NCBI GenBank assembly: GCA_905147135.1 | Contig: LR990044.1 | Location: 18,421,622-18,485,621 of the forward strand | DNA length: 64,000 nt | Direction: 5' to 3' | From: Blastobasis lacticolella | Taxonomy: Eukaryota; Arthropoda; Insecta; Lepidoptera; Blastobasidae | Shown here: positions 9,284-20,225 of the stretch, in pieces | Numbering within the stretch: the stretch's first letter is position 1 | How the letters are laid out: each line of letters starts with the position of its first letter | Program-made: the position numbers and the translations under genes | The notes under the pieces: generated by a model | Told to the model about the DNA's origin: nothing | What the model saw: only the letters and a program-made list of their open reading frames with translations | Databases searched by the model: none

Positions 9284-9660
9284 GTGGACGTGGACAATCA
9301 CGACATATCGTGGACGTCCACGTCCACGTTAAATGCGTTTTCATAATGCTCGCCCGTGGCCGCGATGGATGCCATTTGTTTATGCAACTTTTTTTAAATC
9401 TGTGGATTCTGTGGCCCAGCGCGGGAGCGGGGTCACGTGGACTAACTCATACATAAATAAATTACCCTCGTAGCTAAGCATTACATCGCAAAGATATCGG
9501 GATGGATTTAGAACGAAGCTGTCAAACCAAAATATCGTAGCGTCATATCGTGAACGTTCACGTTATAACGTCGTCGTGAACAGAAATTTAAAAGCGTCTT
9601 CATATATTTTTATACAATTTACTTCCCTGTGTTATCGTCGTACCGTGGACGTCTACGATA
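9284..9660. repeat. Cluster of palindromic CGTGGACGTCCACG-like motifs
   Basis: Palindromes occur around 9284-9330 ('cgtggacgtgga' pairing with 'tccacgtccacg'), 9549-9580 ('cgtgaacgttcacg') and 9645-9660 ('cgtggacgtctacg'). The first two are each followed by a related 'ttaaa.gcgt.ttcata' stretch, so this may be a diverged duplication. Confidence 0.5.
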
Positions 9661-10491
9661 ATATCATCACGTTACAAATGATGAAATTGCCCATTCATAC
9701 ACACAACGTCCACTCCACTGACTCATACACAGTTCCCATTGTCTCTAAAACTATACTATACACTACCTATCCAATCATATCACCCCTATCGGTCGTTAGC
9801 TCCCCTACACCGCAAATGCATCCGAAGAAGTAGCTATTTAATCAGTGCAGAGAATAGCCCCAAGAGGGCAAGTCCGGGGAAATCTACAGGCTGGTAAGGG
9901 ATTGTAATTCATAACGTTTTCTTGGGCTTGTGATGTTTTTAGCGATATAAATCCTACTTATATTGTAACGGGCGTGGAAACGGTATGGGGTTGTAAAATA
10001 TTTTGACGGTTGCGAAAGAGACATCTTGTTTTTTCGTGTGAAAACGATCATGAAATAATTTTTATAATATTTAAAAAAATAAGTTGTACAAAAACTGAAA
10101 ACTCCGACTGCTGTTAAAAATCTGAAAAGTTAGAAACAAGCCGAATGGTGGAAATAGGTGTATAAAGTGCAAACGTTAGTTTGTTTTAAACCTGCAAGCA
10201 GACGGGGCCCCCTTATAATATAGGTAGGTGGACGCGAATACTTAATATTTATAGAAATTTATTAAAATGCGTTTAGTAAAATGCCTTCTTTGCGTCGCGC
10301 AGTCGGGTAAAAAGAAACTAACCACCGCCACCGTTTGGTCAGAAATCCTGCAACAAGCTCTGAACTTGAACTGAAACAAAGCCAAGACCCATCTCGAATC
10401 TCCGGGGGTTGAAAGTAATTATAAATATGAATTCTATGTAATAGAGGTTTAATTAAAAGTGGGCCACAAGATTAAACTATACTCATATACT
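9661..10491. other. Unassigned, no gene recognised
   Basis: AT-rich sequence with short open frames only. Confidence 0.3.
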
Positions 10492-10800
10492 AGGTTTTTA
10501 CCGCGACTTCGTCCGCGTGAAATTCGGTTAATACGCTCCGGTGTCGATCTCGTGGTAACCAAATTCAACTATAGCCTTTGTTTACTCGCTAATAATGTAG
10601 CTTTCTATAAGTGAAAGAACTTTTAAATCTGTTAAGTAGTTTTTGAGTTTATCCAATACAAACATAGCAAGAAATTGTGCTAATGGTCCACCCAGGTGGG
10701 ACATCGGCAAGAAAAAATGCCCATGGGCTGCCCAAGTTTTAGACCAACGCCTGAAAACTAAAAATGCAATCTTTACTCTTTATAATATTAGTATAGATGT
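10492..10800 (+). repeat. Dispersed module G
   Basis: It begins 'ggtttttaccgcgacttcgt' and 'ccgcgtgaaattcgg', contains 'agtagtttttgagtttatcc', and ends 'tataatattagtatagatg'. This is a repeat type very common in Lepidoptera. The parent element is not identified here. Confidence 0.65.
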
Positions 10801-10837
10801 AAAGAACCTGAGTTTTTAAATATATTTTACTGGGCAG

Positions 10838-10880
10838 GTATTAGACCACCATCTCACCTAATGGTAAGTGACGATAGACG
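10838..10880 (-). repeat. Dispersed module K, fragment
   Basis: 'accaccatctcacctaatgg' and 'taagtgacgat' match the K module in reverse. Confidence 0.45.
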
Positions 10881-10910
10881 ATAGAAGATAGTAGACGTTA
10901 TTTAAGATAA

Positions 10911-11260
10911 GAGAGGTAGGGCATAGCGGAGTATCCCGTTCGAATTGGAGCCGCCCGACTGGGGAAGTACCTCCACCTTACAGAATACCGCAGCTAAACA
11001 ATACTCTTTTAAATAGTGTTGTGTTTCTACCGGTGAGTAAGGTTTCCAGTGCTCCATGGGGTGGGGATTTGGGGAACCGAGGCTTTGGCAATGGAGGGGC
11101 ATTTGTCTTTTGGCTGCCAGAGCAACGTGTTATAGAGGTGGGCAACGCATTGGCGATACTCTTGGTGTTGCTAATGTCTATAGGCAGTCGTGACCACTTT
11201 CCAGCAGGTGGCCCGCTTGCCTGTTTGCCTACTGTATGACATATAAAAAAAAAAAAAAAA
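10911..11260 (+). mobile_element. Family A LINE 3' end with poly(A)
   Basis: About 335 bp of A-family 3' sequence ('gccgcccgactggggaagta', 'gtgctccatgggg', 'gagcaacgtgttatagaggt', 'caggtggcccgcttgcctgt') ends in a run of 16 A at 11245-11260. Very similar in extent and sequence to 38909-39247. The poly(A) fixes the orientation as plus. No target duplication was found. Confidence 0.75.
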
Positions 11261-11626
11261 TTACACGTATTGTATCACCCTATACCCGAATACTGCAACG
11301 TTACACAGGATGTTTATAAACCGGCCGTAAATCCCCGGACGCGGGGTATATCTCATTACGGAGTTCCCAACTCTCTGGGGTTACTCCGTAACACTTTCTT
11401 ACAGTTATTCGGCTTGTTATAAGTTCACCATTGTAGTTGCTGGTATGCTGGAGAGGCTCCATGCTTGTATTATGGGTGGATTTTTTGTAACATTTTGTTG
11501 CCGCTGTAATATTTTGCATGCGGAGAGTTGTAGGTACTTACTGGGATACAATTGGTAGGCTATTATTAAAATGAGCCCTCGTGTCTTATTGATTGGCCCC
11601 TTCTTTAGAGTGTTGCGCGTCGGTTG
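11261..11626. other. Unassigned
   Basis: A minus-strand open frame (11301-11519, 72 codons) has no recognisable domain. No other signal is seen. Confidence 0.3.
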
Positions 11627-11760
11627 TCAAATGGATAGCGGGTCCAACTCTTAAGCGAGAGGTAGCGAGTTCAATCCCCAGTGAGGCCATGTACCAATGA
11701 TATTTACTGAGTTATGTATGTACATTGAACACTGATCGATGCTCCCACGGCGAGAGAAAA
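11627..11760 (+). mobile_element. S2 SINE, tRNA-like 5' part
   Basis: 'taagcgagaggtagcgagttcaa' (B-box-like region at about 11655-11675) and 'gaggccatgtaccaatga' match the head of the complete S2 copies at 45062-45387 and 53803-54251. The 3' half is not recognisable downstream. Confidence 0.55.
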
Positions 11761-11819
11761 CATCTGAAGATGATGAATGCATAATAGTGTTTTGGACAAT
11801 GATTGAAAAGTTGGTATGT

Positions 11820-12004
11820 TCCCCATAAATCCAGAAAAGAAACACAATCCAACGGAATTCGTGTCCGCGCATCAGGCTGCAGATAAAAAGGCTGCGAAAA
11901 CCGACAGAGCAAAACTGAACTCAAAGCGGGAACAGGGAGATGAATTCTTGAAGATGAATCACTTACACTCGCGTGGAAACCGAGTGCAGCGACGCGGGGA
12001 TGTG
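11820..12004 (+). other. Weak candidate exon
   Basis: An open frame of about 60 codons (lysine, arginine and glutamate rich, with SAHQAADKKAAK and KLNSKREQGDEF) ends at a good donor-like 'gggat|gtgagta' near 12001. An acceptor-like 'aaatccag' lies at 11826. It matches no family I know and sits between SINE pieces, so it may be chance. Confidence 0.15.
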
Positions 12005-12084
12005 AGTACAAAATGTAGAAACGTGCTTCTATGTCAAAAGAGTAGACAGCCCACCTGATGGTAACGGTGGTAAAGTGGTAACGA

Positions 12085-12380
12085 TAAAATAAATAATATA
12101 ATAAATAAATAAATATGCATGGACAATTCACATAGCGCCATCTAGCCTTAAAGTAAGCAAACAAAGTAACAACACAAAGCTAACACAACAAAGCAAGCAA
12201 AGTAAACAAAGCAAAGTATGTAACTATAAATAAAATAAATAAATAAATAATCGTGGCCAAATTCACACAGCGCCATCTAGCGCCAAAGTAAGCAAAGCTT
12301 GTGTTATGGGTGCTAGATAACTGATAAACTACTTATATACTTTTAAATACATACTTATTATACATAAATAAATGCTGTAT
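12085..12380 (-). mobile_element. Two S1 SINE 3' ends in reverse
   Basis: Both start with (AAAT)n and then 'aattcacatagcgccatcta' (12127-) or 'aattcacacagcgccatcta' (12261-). The second continues through 'ggtgctagataactgataaa' and 'ttaaatacatacttattata'. The two tails lie about 140 bp apart in the same orientation. Confidence 0.65.
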
Positions 12381-13314
12381 ATAGCTGTAAAGATAGTTCG
12401 CGCTGTGTAGAACATGTACTACTATTGGCTTAATTGTTGTGTATTACTATCGATGGTATATCAAATATACAAATAATCATAACCGTGGTGACAAATCCGA
12501 TATGTGGAAAGTGGTGGTAATCGCCCGTAATTTATTTATTCATTTATTTCACAGTTTTACAGCATATGCATTATTTTTAAAAAGTCATGTCATTTAATGT
12601 CACAGTGATGACCAATCGGTATGCCACATATCTGTGCTTGCGCTGGCTACCTTATCCTTCAAACCGGAAAGCAACAACACAAGCAATAGATCTACAACTA
12701 ACTAACCACAACACTGCGTTGCGGCAACATCGCAAAAACGGCGTCGCACCGCAAAAACCTTGTGGTGACGCAAAAAATTCAACGCAACGGCATTTTACAA
12801 GTTTCCAGTTCGACATATTCCAAAGGACTAAACTATTCTCAATTAAAGTAATGAAATAATCGGTGTCGTATAATTTGTTATCTTGTTTTGAATTACGTGA
12901 CTGAATAGTGTCGCATCGCAGATTTGAATGGTGCATCGGATAATTCAGCAACGCGAATTTACTCATTTCACTGCTAAATAGAGTTGGGGATAGCAGAAAC
13001 GACATCCTGAAAGCTATAGTAAATAGGTTCGACAGCCTTTACATGTTTGTTTTAATTAAGCGCACGGAATCTATATTAGAAATTAAATACTAACTTGGTT
13101 GATAAGTATACTAAAACAAAATGGATTCCTTGTAATCCGTGAATAAAGGTAATTTAATTTAATTTAATATAAATGTATTTGGAAAGCAATTACAATCTGT
13201 GTTCACAACCAGCTATATCTTTCATTCTGAAGCTTTCTGTAACCCTGTAGAGTTCGAATAATCGTAGTGGCAAAGTGTAAGATCTAAGATAAACTGAATT
13301 CTCGCAAGATTTTC
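12381..13314. other. Mostly unassigned; A-tail-like fragment near 12640-12715
   Basis: 'ggctaccttatccttcaaac' and the following 'caacaacacaagcaa' match 36238-36290 and belong to a tail module related to families A and C. The rest is AT-rich with no supported gene. Confidence 0.35.
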
Positions 13315-13463
13315 AGTACAAATATTTCAACATAAGAAGATGGATCACCAAACTCTGTACTGCGGATTCCTCCAGTGTCTGTGCGAGTGCCAAAACAGAA
13401 CTGTAACAATCTCACTACTTGTTTTACGTCCAGTGCCAAGAAAATGGAGTGAAATTAAGATGG
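13315..13463 (+). other. Weak candidate exon with acceptor and donor
   Basis: 'gcaagattttcag' just before 13319 fits a splice acceptor, and 'gatg|ggtatgtatgt' at 13460 fits a donor. One frame stays open throughout, with an internal ATG at 13340 and cysteines near its start (CGFLQCLCECQ). No protein family is recognised and no neighbouring exon was found. Confidence 0.2.
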
Positions 13464-13588
13464 GTATGTATGTATTCAATGCGAATTTTATTACAACCTG
13501 ATTGATATTGCGATAGATTTCAATATTTTGGGTATCTTATCTACAATCACAGTAGATTATAATTTATTTTATGATGATAATGACTAAG

Positions 13589-13714
13589 GCGCTGTCCTAA
13601 TTGGCAACAGTCGTGCGATCATGGTCGTACGACGGACGTCGCCCGACTGAGGAGACCTCAAAACCGCCCAACACACGATCGTGGTTGCACGACTGATGCC
13701 AATTTGGACTGCGC
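13589..13714. mobile_element. Short palindromic element (MITE-like), 126 bp
   Basis: Terminal arms of about 38 bp pair: 'gcgctgtcctaattggcaac' on the left against 'gcgcagtccaaattggcatc' from the right (reverse complement), continuing through 'agtcgtgc'. No clear target duplication is seen. Confidence 0.55.
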
Positions 13715-13817
13715 AATGTTTACACAAATGAGGTTACAAAGAATCACAATTGCCAGACGTTGAAATCCATTTCATACTCTTCTTGAAGCACTCCGTGCGA
13801 CCTTTAAAAAAATTAAT

Positions 13818-13928
13818 GCATTTGTTTGTTACTCTTTCATGCTAATCTACTAAACGCATTTTGATGAAATTATGCAGTTGTGTAGCTTATATACCGAAAT
13901 AACACATAGGCTATAATTGATCCCGAAC
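13818..13928 (-). repeat. Dispersed module G, reverse fragment
   Basis: 'ttgtttgttactctttcatg', 'cattttgatgaaatt' and 'cgaaataacacataggcta' are the reverse complement of the G module 3' half (compare 59760-59880). Confidence 0.55.
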
Positions 13929-15278
13929 CTCAAAATGGTTCACGATATAACCGAATTTTTTTGCGGAGAAAGTCTCGGGAAAAAGCTAGCAACCATTTCG
14001 ACAACTCTTGCTTATAGAACGAGTATTACTCACACCAATAAAAATTCAGTAGCACCCGAAAACCGCGTGCGTAGGCCGAAACGGCACAAGTACTCTACTC
14101 AATAACATGATGAAAGCGCATGAAAAATCATATCCTCCAATAGGGCGAGCCATTAGTTAATGTCGTGGGCCCCGCGGCGCGCTCCGCCATATTGATATTT
14201 TGTGCCTCGTGATAAATGGTCGCCGAACTTGTGGCGTCACAGTTGGGGTTGGTGCCGGTGGTACAGCTTGAGATTTGGGACGTGGTCACTGGTAGTGGAG
14301 GATGTAGATGGGGTTTAAAACCGGTCGCACTGTGGATTCAAATATCCATAATTGGAGGTATGGTCAAGTGTTGCGTAAGCCTCAGGGATACGCGGGAAAT
14401 AGGAGCCTAAACGTCATCGGGGCATATCGGGGACCCACGGGTCATCAGGAAAGATCGTGGGTCGTGGGCGACCCAAGTAACGATGGATTGACATCGCTGA
14501 GACCGATGCGAGAGCCAACGGCCTACGACGGGAGAATGCCGAAGACCGGGCGAAGTGAAAAAGAATGAGCAGCAAAGAGGATAAGCGTCAGAAACCAGGA
14601 TAAGCGCTAGGACGATGATGAAATATTAGTGACATGATTTAAATGCTAGGAGTTTAACAAGTCAAGTTGGAATTACGGACAGACAGTCGCTTGTAGTGTT
14701 CCACGGATTTGGTGATAAATACGCAACAGACATAGATACAAGACGCAGTCGCCATTTTGAAAATTATATTTTAATATTGTTTTTTAGGGAGGCACATGAT
14801 CAGGCGGTCCACCTGATAAAGCTTTATTTCACTATGATAAAATGAATTAAGTGATATAAATCACTGAATTAATTACTATTACGAATATTTCACAATCATT
14901 TGTGACGCTGCCACTCCGCGCCACTGCGCCGTATTTGCCCGGACGTTGCGTAAATATCGCCGATATAATGTAAACGCGTCAGTATTTCCCGAAGACGTCC
15001 GATGTTCACCGATCGTGACGTCATCCGGTGTGTCGCCGAGAGGACGTCAACACATATTTCTTGAGAGGGCAGAAATTGGGCGATTTACCCTGTCGTTCGG
15101 CGCGTGATTACGAATATATTGGCCAGCGACGATTTAGTGATTGTTGTTGAGATTTATTTATTCTTACTATGTATCTATAGTATGATGTAACGGCAACAAT
15201 AAAAAAGGATGTTGAGATGGTTCGATTGGACATGTACAGCGGATGGAGTAAAGAAGATTGCCGAAAGGGTTATATATC
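13929..15278. other. Unassigned; two GC/CpG-rich patches
   Basis: 14140-14600 and 14890-15120 are clearly richer in G, C and CpG than the surroundings. Open frames there (14216-14410 and 14308-14568, plus) show no recognisable domain. The first patch ends with 'aggacgatgatga', which could be an RTE-like tail. I cannot assign either patch. Confidence 0.3.
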
Positions 15279-15668
15279 TGTCGCAGCCGGATGGTTAAAT
15301 TAGCTGGTTAACTAAACGGCTAGCTTTTTGAGCAATTATTTAGTTGAAAATTTGCCAGTTTCATAAGATTTTAAAGTGATGTTGAAAGAACGATATTGCC
15401 TCGAGTTTACGCAGCTCTTCCACACATTGTTCCAATGCTAACCTACCCACAATAACTTCAAAGTATAATAATAGTTTGCATTAGGTTTCTATTCGGTTAG
15501 TTTAGGTTAGCATTATGACAATGAATGGAAGAGCTCCGTAAACTCGAGGCAATATCGTTCATTTGACTTTACTTTCAAAGTTCATGAATTTGGCCAATTT
15601 TTAATTAAATAACTGCTTATAAGCTAGCCGTTTAATTAACCGGCTAATTTAACCATTTGGCTGCGACA
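15279..15668. mobile_element. Long foldback element, 390 bp
   Basis: Two arms of about 165 bp are near-perfect reverse complements separated by a loop of about 58 bp (15445-15502). The ends read TGTCGCAGCC inward, and the arms share 'atggttaaattagc', 'taaacggctagctt' and 'aacgatattgcctcgagttt'. TATC flanks both ends (15275-15278 and 15669-15672). There is no coding capacity. The superfamily is not determined. Confidence 0.75.
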
Positions 15669-15880
15669 TATCTAGCGTGAATTCGGAATTCCGGCCCTTA
15701 AGAGGACCATCCAGAAAAACATTTACCGATCAGATTCGTAATGTTCTTAGACAGCCCTAAATTGTTATATGCAATATATGCGAGCCTAGGGACTTGTCTT
15801 AGGACAGAACAAAATGGCGGTCCATAGTCTCTGCCTACCCCTCCTTTGGCTTAGCTGTATGTATGTATTTATTTCTTTTC
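15669..15880 (+). mobile_element. Possible LINE 3' end
   Basis: 'aagaggaccatccagaaaaa' and 'aaaatggcggtccatagtct', followed by 'ctgcctacccctcc', resemble the 3' end of a lepidopteran LINE ORF and UTR. The reading frame is broken. Confidence 0.35.
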
Positions 15881-16457
15881 TCATTGTAGCCATGGTTCTA
15901 ATCATATTTTTAGAGGCATTTCGCATGTAATCGGTTTCTCGTCTAAAAAAAATGCTTTAGTTCCACCCGGACACAATTGAAACGGGACACTTTCCCCACC
16001 GACATAAGATTATGTCTTTTCACATTACACATTTTTCGCATTTAACAAAACAATTTTAAATAAACGCAATACAAATTCAGGCACACAAACCTGTCGAGAG
16101 GTGCAATTGTACACAACATCCTAAAGCGGGAAAAACAAACAGAGAAATTACATTAAACATGGCATTTTCGTGTCCCTATGCAAAGCAGGAACACGTCTTC
16201 TGTATTATTTCTAACACACGATCTTGTTAAACTTCTTGGTTTATACTTTATTATTTGTTAGGTACTAACAGAGGAGGCAAAAAAGCTTTTTTTTCTTTTA
16301 GATAGGTGTTTTAAGAGTTAAACACTTTTAAAATTAAATAATAAAAGCAAAAATAATGGTATTATGTAATTTAGGATATATGCGAGCGGTCCAGGTTCCA
16401 GCCATTACCTATTTTTCTTCTCTACTTCTACGCTCTCAGTTACTAAATAATGATGTT
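15881..16457. other. Unassigned, AT-rich
   Basis: No gene or repeat is recognised. Confidence 0.3.
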
Positions 16458-16700
16458 GTACCATCACGGGGTGCCAATCGTCTGCTGAGGCTGCTCAACC
16501 AGTCTCAGGGTCCAGCCTCCACCAATCTTGGTCGACCTTGGCCAGCCTCGCTCCGTCAACGGCATTAGGCACCTGGCACACATAAGAGTTGCGAGCTTGT
16601 TACGGTGCAGAAGTACCTCGAAGTACGAAACGGTCACCCATCCAGTAACTGGCAACGGCGTACGTTGCTTAACTTTTGTTATCGGACTCGCAAACATCGG
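16458..16700 (-). mobile_element. V SINE with 5S-like head, copy 2
   Basis: On the plus strand 'ggtcacccatcca' (16632-16644) and 'gttgcttaac' (16664-16673) are the reverse complements of 5S box C and box A. Downstream of the head (lower coordinates) lies a body with 'ggtcgaccttggccagcctc' and 'gctgctcaaccagtctcagg', also seen at 58945-59070. Confidence 0.6.
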
Positions 16701-17649
16701 GGACGCTTTTGTGTTACTAATAATGAGAAATAGATTTGAATTATTACTTTAACTGTTTTCGTTGTTCAGTTCTCTATTTACTAAAGCTAAGATTTTCTAA
16801 ATTTTCAAGAAACACATTTTAGTTTCCGCTTTCATAGCGATACAAGGGGACATTAAATAATTAACAGACTATAGAGTTAAGAAATTAACATTTTAGAGCT
16901 TTGGAATTGAAGTCTTTGTCTGCAGTAATAGAGTTTCAGCCAAAACAAACAACTCGAGCCAAATAAAGTTAGCGCAGATTAGTTTGTGAAAGACTGACGA
17001 TTATTCAATTAACTAGACAAACAGAAACGGCGCTCGATACAGCTCTAATTCTAAAATATAAGTGATCGTCATTTAATGAAGTAATAAATAAAAGCTTTAT
17101 TTTGGCTACTTAACATCAATTACAATATTCAGTGCCTCGAATCCAAAAATCAAAAAATATTAACTGTTATATAGTTCCAGTAGTTAGCAAAATAACAAAA
17201 ATAGAATAAATTTATTTAAAATAAAATGTGTGTGTGAGTGTGTGTGTGCGTGTACTAAGTATATATATACTCAAATATTTAATAAAGTACTGAACCGATT
17301 CATTTATTTATTTAACAACAACGAAGATAAAACTGTTATGTTACAGAAACTTAAGACACAACAGGCACTGCTTATCTCTAGAAAGAAATCTCTTCCAGCC
17401 TACATTTACGGATTTAATGAAACAAAGCTAAGAATCATCTCGATTAAACTGGCTATCGAATAGAGAAAACCGCATCCAAATCCGTCGAGAGAGACACAGA
17501 TACGCAGAGCCACAGAAACACATGTCATACTTATAATTACCCTCTTTTGTCGTCCCCTCTCACCTCACAATAGCGCACCTCTTTCCCAAATCCATCCATC
17601 GCAAACTATTTGGCGTAGGAAGGACTGCCTCCCATATTTTTTTTTTATA
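16701..17649. other. Unassigned; (TG)n and AT-rich
   Basis: TG-rich microsatellite at 17226-17252. The open frame 17230-17463 overlaps it and has no domain. No gene is supported. Confidence 0.3.
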
Positions 17650-17768
17650 ATTGACTAGTTAGGCATTTGACCGCCACCTCGCCTGGTGGTAAGTGACGAT
17701 GTGGCCGATGATGGAGCATGCCTGTCTAGGGACAGCCTATTCACACTGGCCTTGAAGGCGTCTAGATT
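17650..17768 (-). repeat. Dispersed module K
   Basis: Reverse copy with 'caggcat'-type landmarks: 'ccacctcgcctggtggtaag', 'gatggagcatgcctgtctag' and 'ccttgaaggcgtctagatta'. Confidence 0.6.
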
Positions 17769-17814
17769 ATAATGATCTGGAAACACACTCGCATTCCTTG
17801 GCCATACGCATTAC

Positions 17815-17882
17815 AAAGGTTGAACTAAAGCGGCTCGTGCGGATAGCTGGAAGATCCGCTACATAAGGATTGGACTGTTGGT
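17815..17882 (+). mobile_element. S1 SINE leader fragment
   Basis: 'aaaggttgaactaaagcggc' and 'tcgtgcggatagctggaaga' match the S1 leader near 6625 and the reverse copy near 61857-61907. Confidence 0.5.
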
Positions 17883-18258
17883 CGACCTGTAACGGTCGTG
17901 GGGACCCTATGTACGTATAGGTAGCACAAACAAAAGTAGGTAGATGTGGGGTAGGCGAAGAAGTAGGTAGAGTAGGGTAGTGGTAGGGCAGGACAGGACA
18001 CCACGTGAACAAAGTCGCGCCGTGCCAGATAGTTACTAATAATGCTGCGATAGGCAACCTACTGGGATAGGCCTCGCGGAAGATCAGCGCCACGGCTCCG
18101 GCAGTGGCTCATACTGAGCGAGGTCCTATTGTTGGCCAGGTGTGCCACATCACGTAAATGTATTCCATTCATTCATTCATTCAACCCGTTTACCTCGGAC
18201 TTTACATCAAAACACGCCACTAAGGCGGAGGAGAATCAAGTTAACTGTTACAGGCCGT
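17883..18258. other. Degraded retroelement-like sequence, (ATTC)n end
   Basis: 18030-18160 ('ggcctcgcggaagatcagcg', 'ggctcatactgagcgaggtc') is suggestive of a LINE 3' UTR and ends in 'attcattcattcattc' (18163-18182). Not assigned with confidence. Confidence 0.35.
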
Positions 18259-18600
18259 ATAATCTGTCCAGACTGACTTGTCTTATTTGGTGAGCAAACA
18301 ATTGTCGTAACAACATCGTGATGTTGACTTGACGTATCAATCACGCTGCGTACACTGTGTAGAGATGTCTTGAATTATTAAAGAAACAAATAGAATGTTG
18401 ATTTGTACTTTTTGCAAATTATACATTGAAATATATAATTTCACCATCACTTATTGCCTTAGATTAAAAAAATATTGACATATTGACATTCGGAAATATA
18501 TTTTGTCTATAACTTTTTCAAGCATACTCACACACCATTAATTGTGTTTGGTCGTCGCCCGCCACATTACCAAATAAGGCAAGTCAATCTGGACCGATTT
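18259..18600. mobile_element. M1 MITE, copy 1
   Basis: The left end 'aatctgtccagactgacttg' with 'tcttatttggt' is inverted at the right end ('accaaataaggcaagtcaat', 'ctggaccgattt'). The same ends bracket 56401-56618. The inside is AT-rich and non-coding. Target duplications are not clear. Confidence 0.6.
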
Positions 18601-18989
18601 CAGACGCTACACACATCTCGATCGAGATTTGTAAACTCATTCAAATCCAGAAGCAAATGGGTTGCTGTCTCGTAATCCACCAACTTACTTAACCCTTTAA
18701 TGCAAAGTAATGTCGGCAAGTACCCCGGGAATGGCGCTAAGTGCCACTTTGTGCCACTTCTGCTTTGTAATTGGATATTCGTATTACCCTTTGACAGGTT
18801 GACGCTCCAATTATAAGCGCGCTTTGTTTGACGGCGAAAGGACCTGTCTTTCGAGAGTGGATTGCCTCTTCACTCCAGGATTGGGATAAACGGGATTTAG
18901 GATAATTACTTTAAAATTTTCTCTTCGTTGTAAAATGATATCAATGGCAGAATTAAGGTCACCTGACGTAGTAGTTGGATTCACAAACT
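18601..18989. other. Unassigned
   Basis: No gene or repeat is recognised. Confidence 0.3.
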
Positions 18990-19109
18990 GCAACCGACTC
19001 TGCCTGGCATTATCGGTCGCGGTCAGGCTCTGCTTAGCATTGTCGGGCGTGGTGCGGCTTTGCCTCGCATTGTCAGGCACTGTCTGCTCTGCCTGACATT
19101 GTCGGACAG
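18990..19109. repeat. Minisatellite, 4 x 30 bp
   Basis: Four imperfect 30-bp units (starts 18990, 19020, 19050, 19080) share 'ctctgcctggcattgtcgg'-type sequence. On the minus strand they read as a repeated DNARQSR-like peptide, explained by a period divisible by three. Confidence 0.75.
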
Positions 19110-19937
19110 GGTCCGGCCGGCTGTGCCATCCGCCGCCGTGGGGTGGGTGCGTGTGCCGTGCCTAGTGCGTCGGCTCTGGGGAGGCCAACATGGCACTGTG
19201 TGTTTCATTCCTACTTTCCTATCCCCTCCTTAAAAGAAATATTTAATGTTCTACTGAATAAAGTATTGCTTTTATTGACTATGAATTTCAAAACGGAAGT
19301 GACAGCTCGCACAACCGATGTCCGATCAGGCGGAAAGTATGACGTCGACGTTCCGGCAATCGCAGCGTGGAACGACTCCCCACGCGTTGGACGGACGACC
19401 TTGTCAAGGTTTTAGGGATACAAGAGAACAACATTTATCGGTATGATGTTGATGACTAGTATTATCTTTTATGAAAAGTTTATCGCGCAACGATATTTTA
19501 TTTATTAGCTACATTACTGGTAAGTAATAACATCATTACTTTTTGAGATAGTTTGGGAATCTCCAGTACCTACTTAAGTAGGTAAAATATTTTTACGTGT
19601 ATACCCAATTAGTAGTTAGTAGTCCCACAGAGGATAATATTTTATACCGCCACATAATAATATTCAAAGGATTGTTGTTCTACCCGCATAATTTTCGGAA
19701 CTGAAACAGGGTATCAAACTTAAAATTGCCACTGGTCACTGCATATTGAAAATGGCCACTGGAGTTTAAACACACGGTGCATTGTTAGAAACCATGCTTG
19801 GTTTACATCTGGCTCTGGGGTGTAGGGTTGTCACTGCCACTGGCGAATTTTTAATGACTACAGCGGAAGTCTGAAATAGAGCTATAGATTTTAACAACGA
19901 TAACAACATGTGGAAAATATAAAAAGATTTGTTAAAT
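19110..19937. other. Unassigned; possible retroelement 3' end at 19225-19285
   Basis: 'gaataaagtattgctttta' at 19255-19275 contains a polyadenylation-like AATAAA. The rest shows no gene. Confidence 0.3.
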
Positions 19938-20010
19938 TTAATAGGTCCAAATCGGCTCCTAAGGCTGTTCAGCCAATCTCAGAGTGTGGTTGGCGGTGGT
20001 TTTCTACTTT
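19938..20010 (-). mobile_element. V SINE body fragment
   Basis: 'aaatcggctcctaaggctgt' and 'tcagccaatctcagagtg' match the body of the V copy at 16458-16530. Confidence 0.4.
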
Positions 20011-20036
20011 AGAGCAATTTTTTAAATAAAGTTGCA

Positions 20037-20225
20037 ATGCTTTTTATTTATGTTATACGGCAGACAAACAAGACAAACAGGCAAGCGGGCCACCTGACGA
20101 AAAGTGGTCACCGCCTATGGACATCAGCAACACCATGGGAGTTACCAATGCGTTGCCCGCCTCTAGAAGAGGTCTCTAATATACCTGAACGATCCCATGT
20201 CATAGTCCAAAGGACAAACTAAAGC
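20037..20225 (-). mobile_element. Family A LINE 3' end
   Basis: Reverse copy: 'gttatacggcagacaaacaa', 'caggcaagcgggccacctga', 'aaagtggtcaccgcc', then 'cctgaacgatcccatgtcat', which corresponds to the C-terminal coding region. Confidence 0.7.

Noticed and set aside
11712..12164. A 150-codon minus-strand frame, the longest in the window
   Set aside because: It runs antisense through S2 and S1 SINE sequence and AT-rich DNA, has no domain, and looks like a composition effect.
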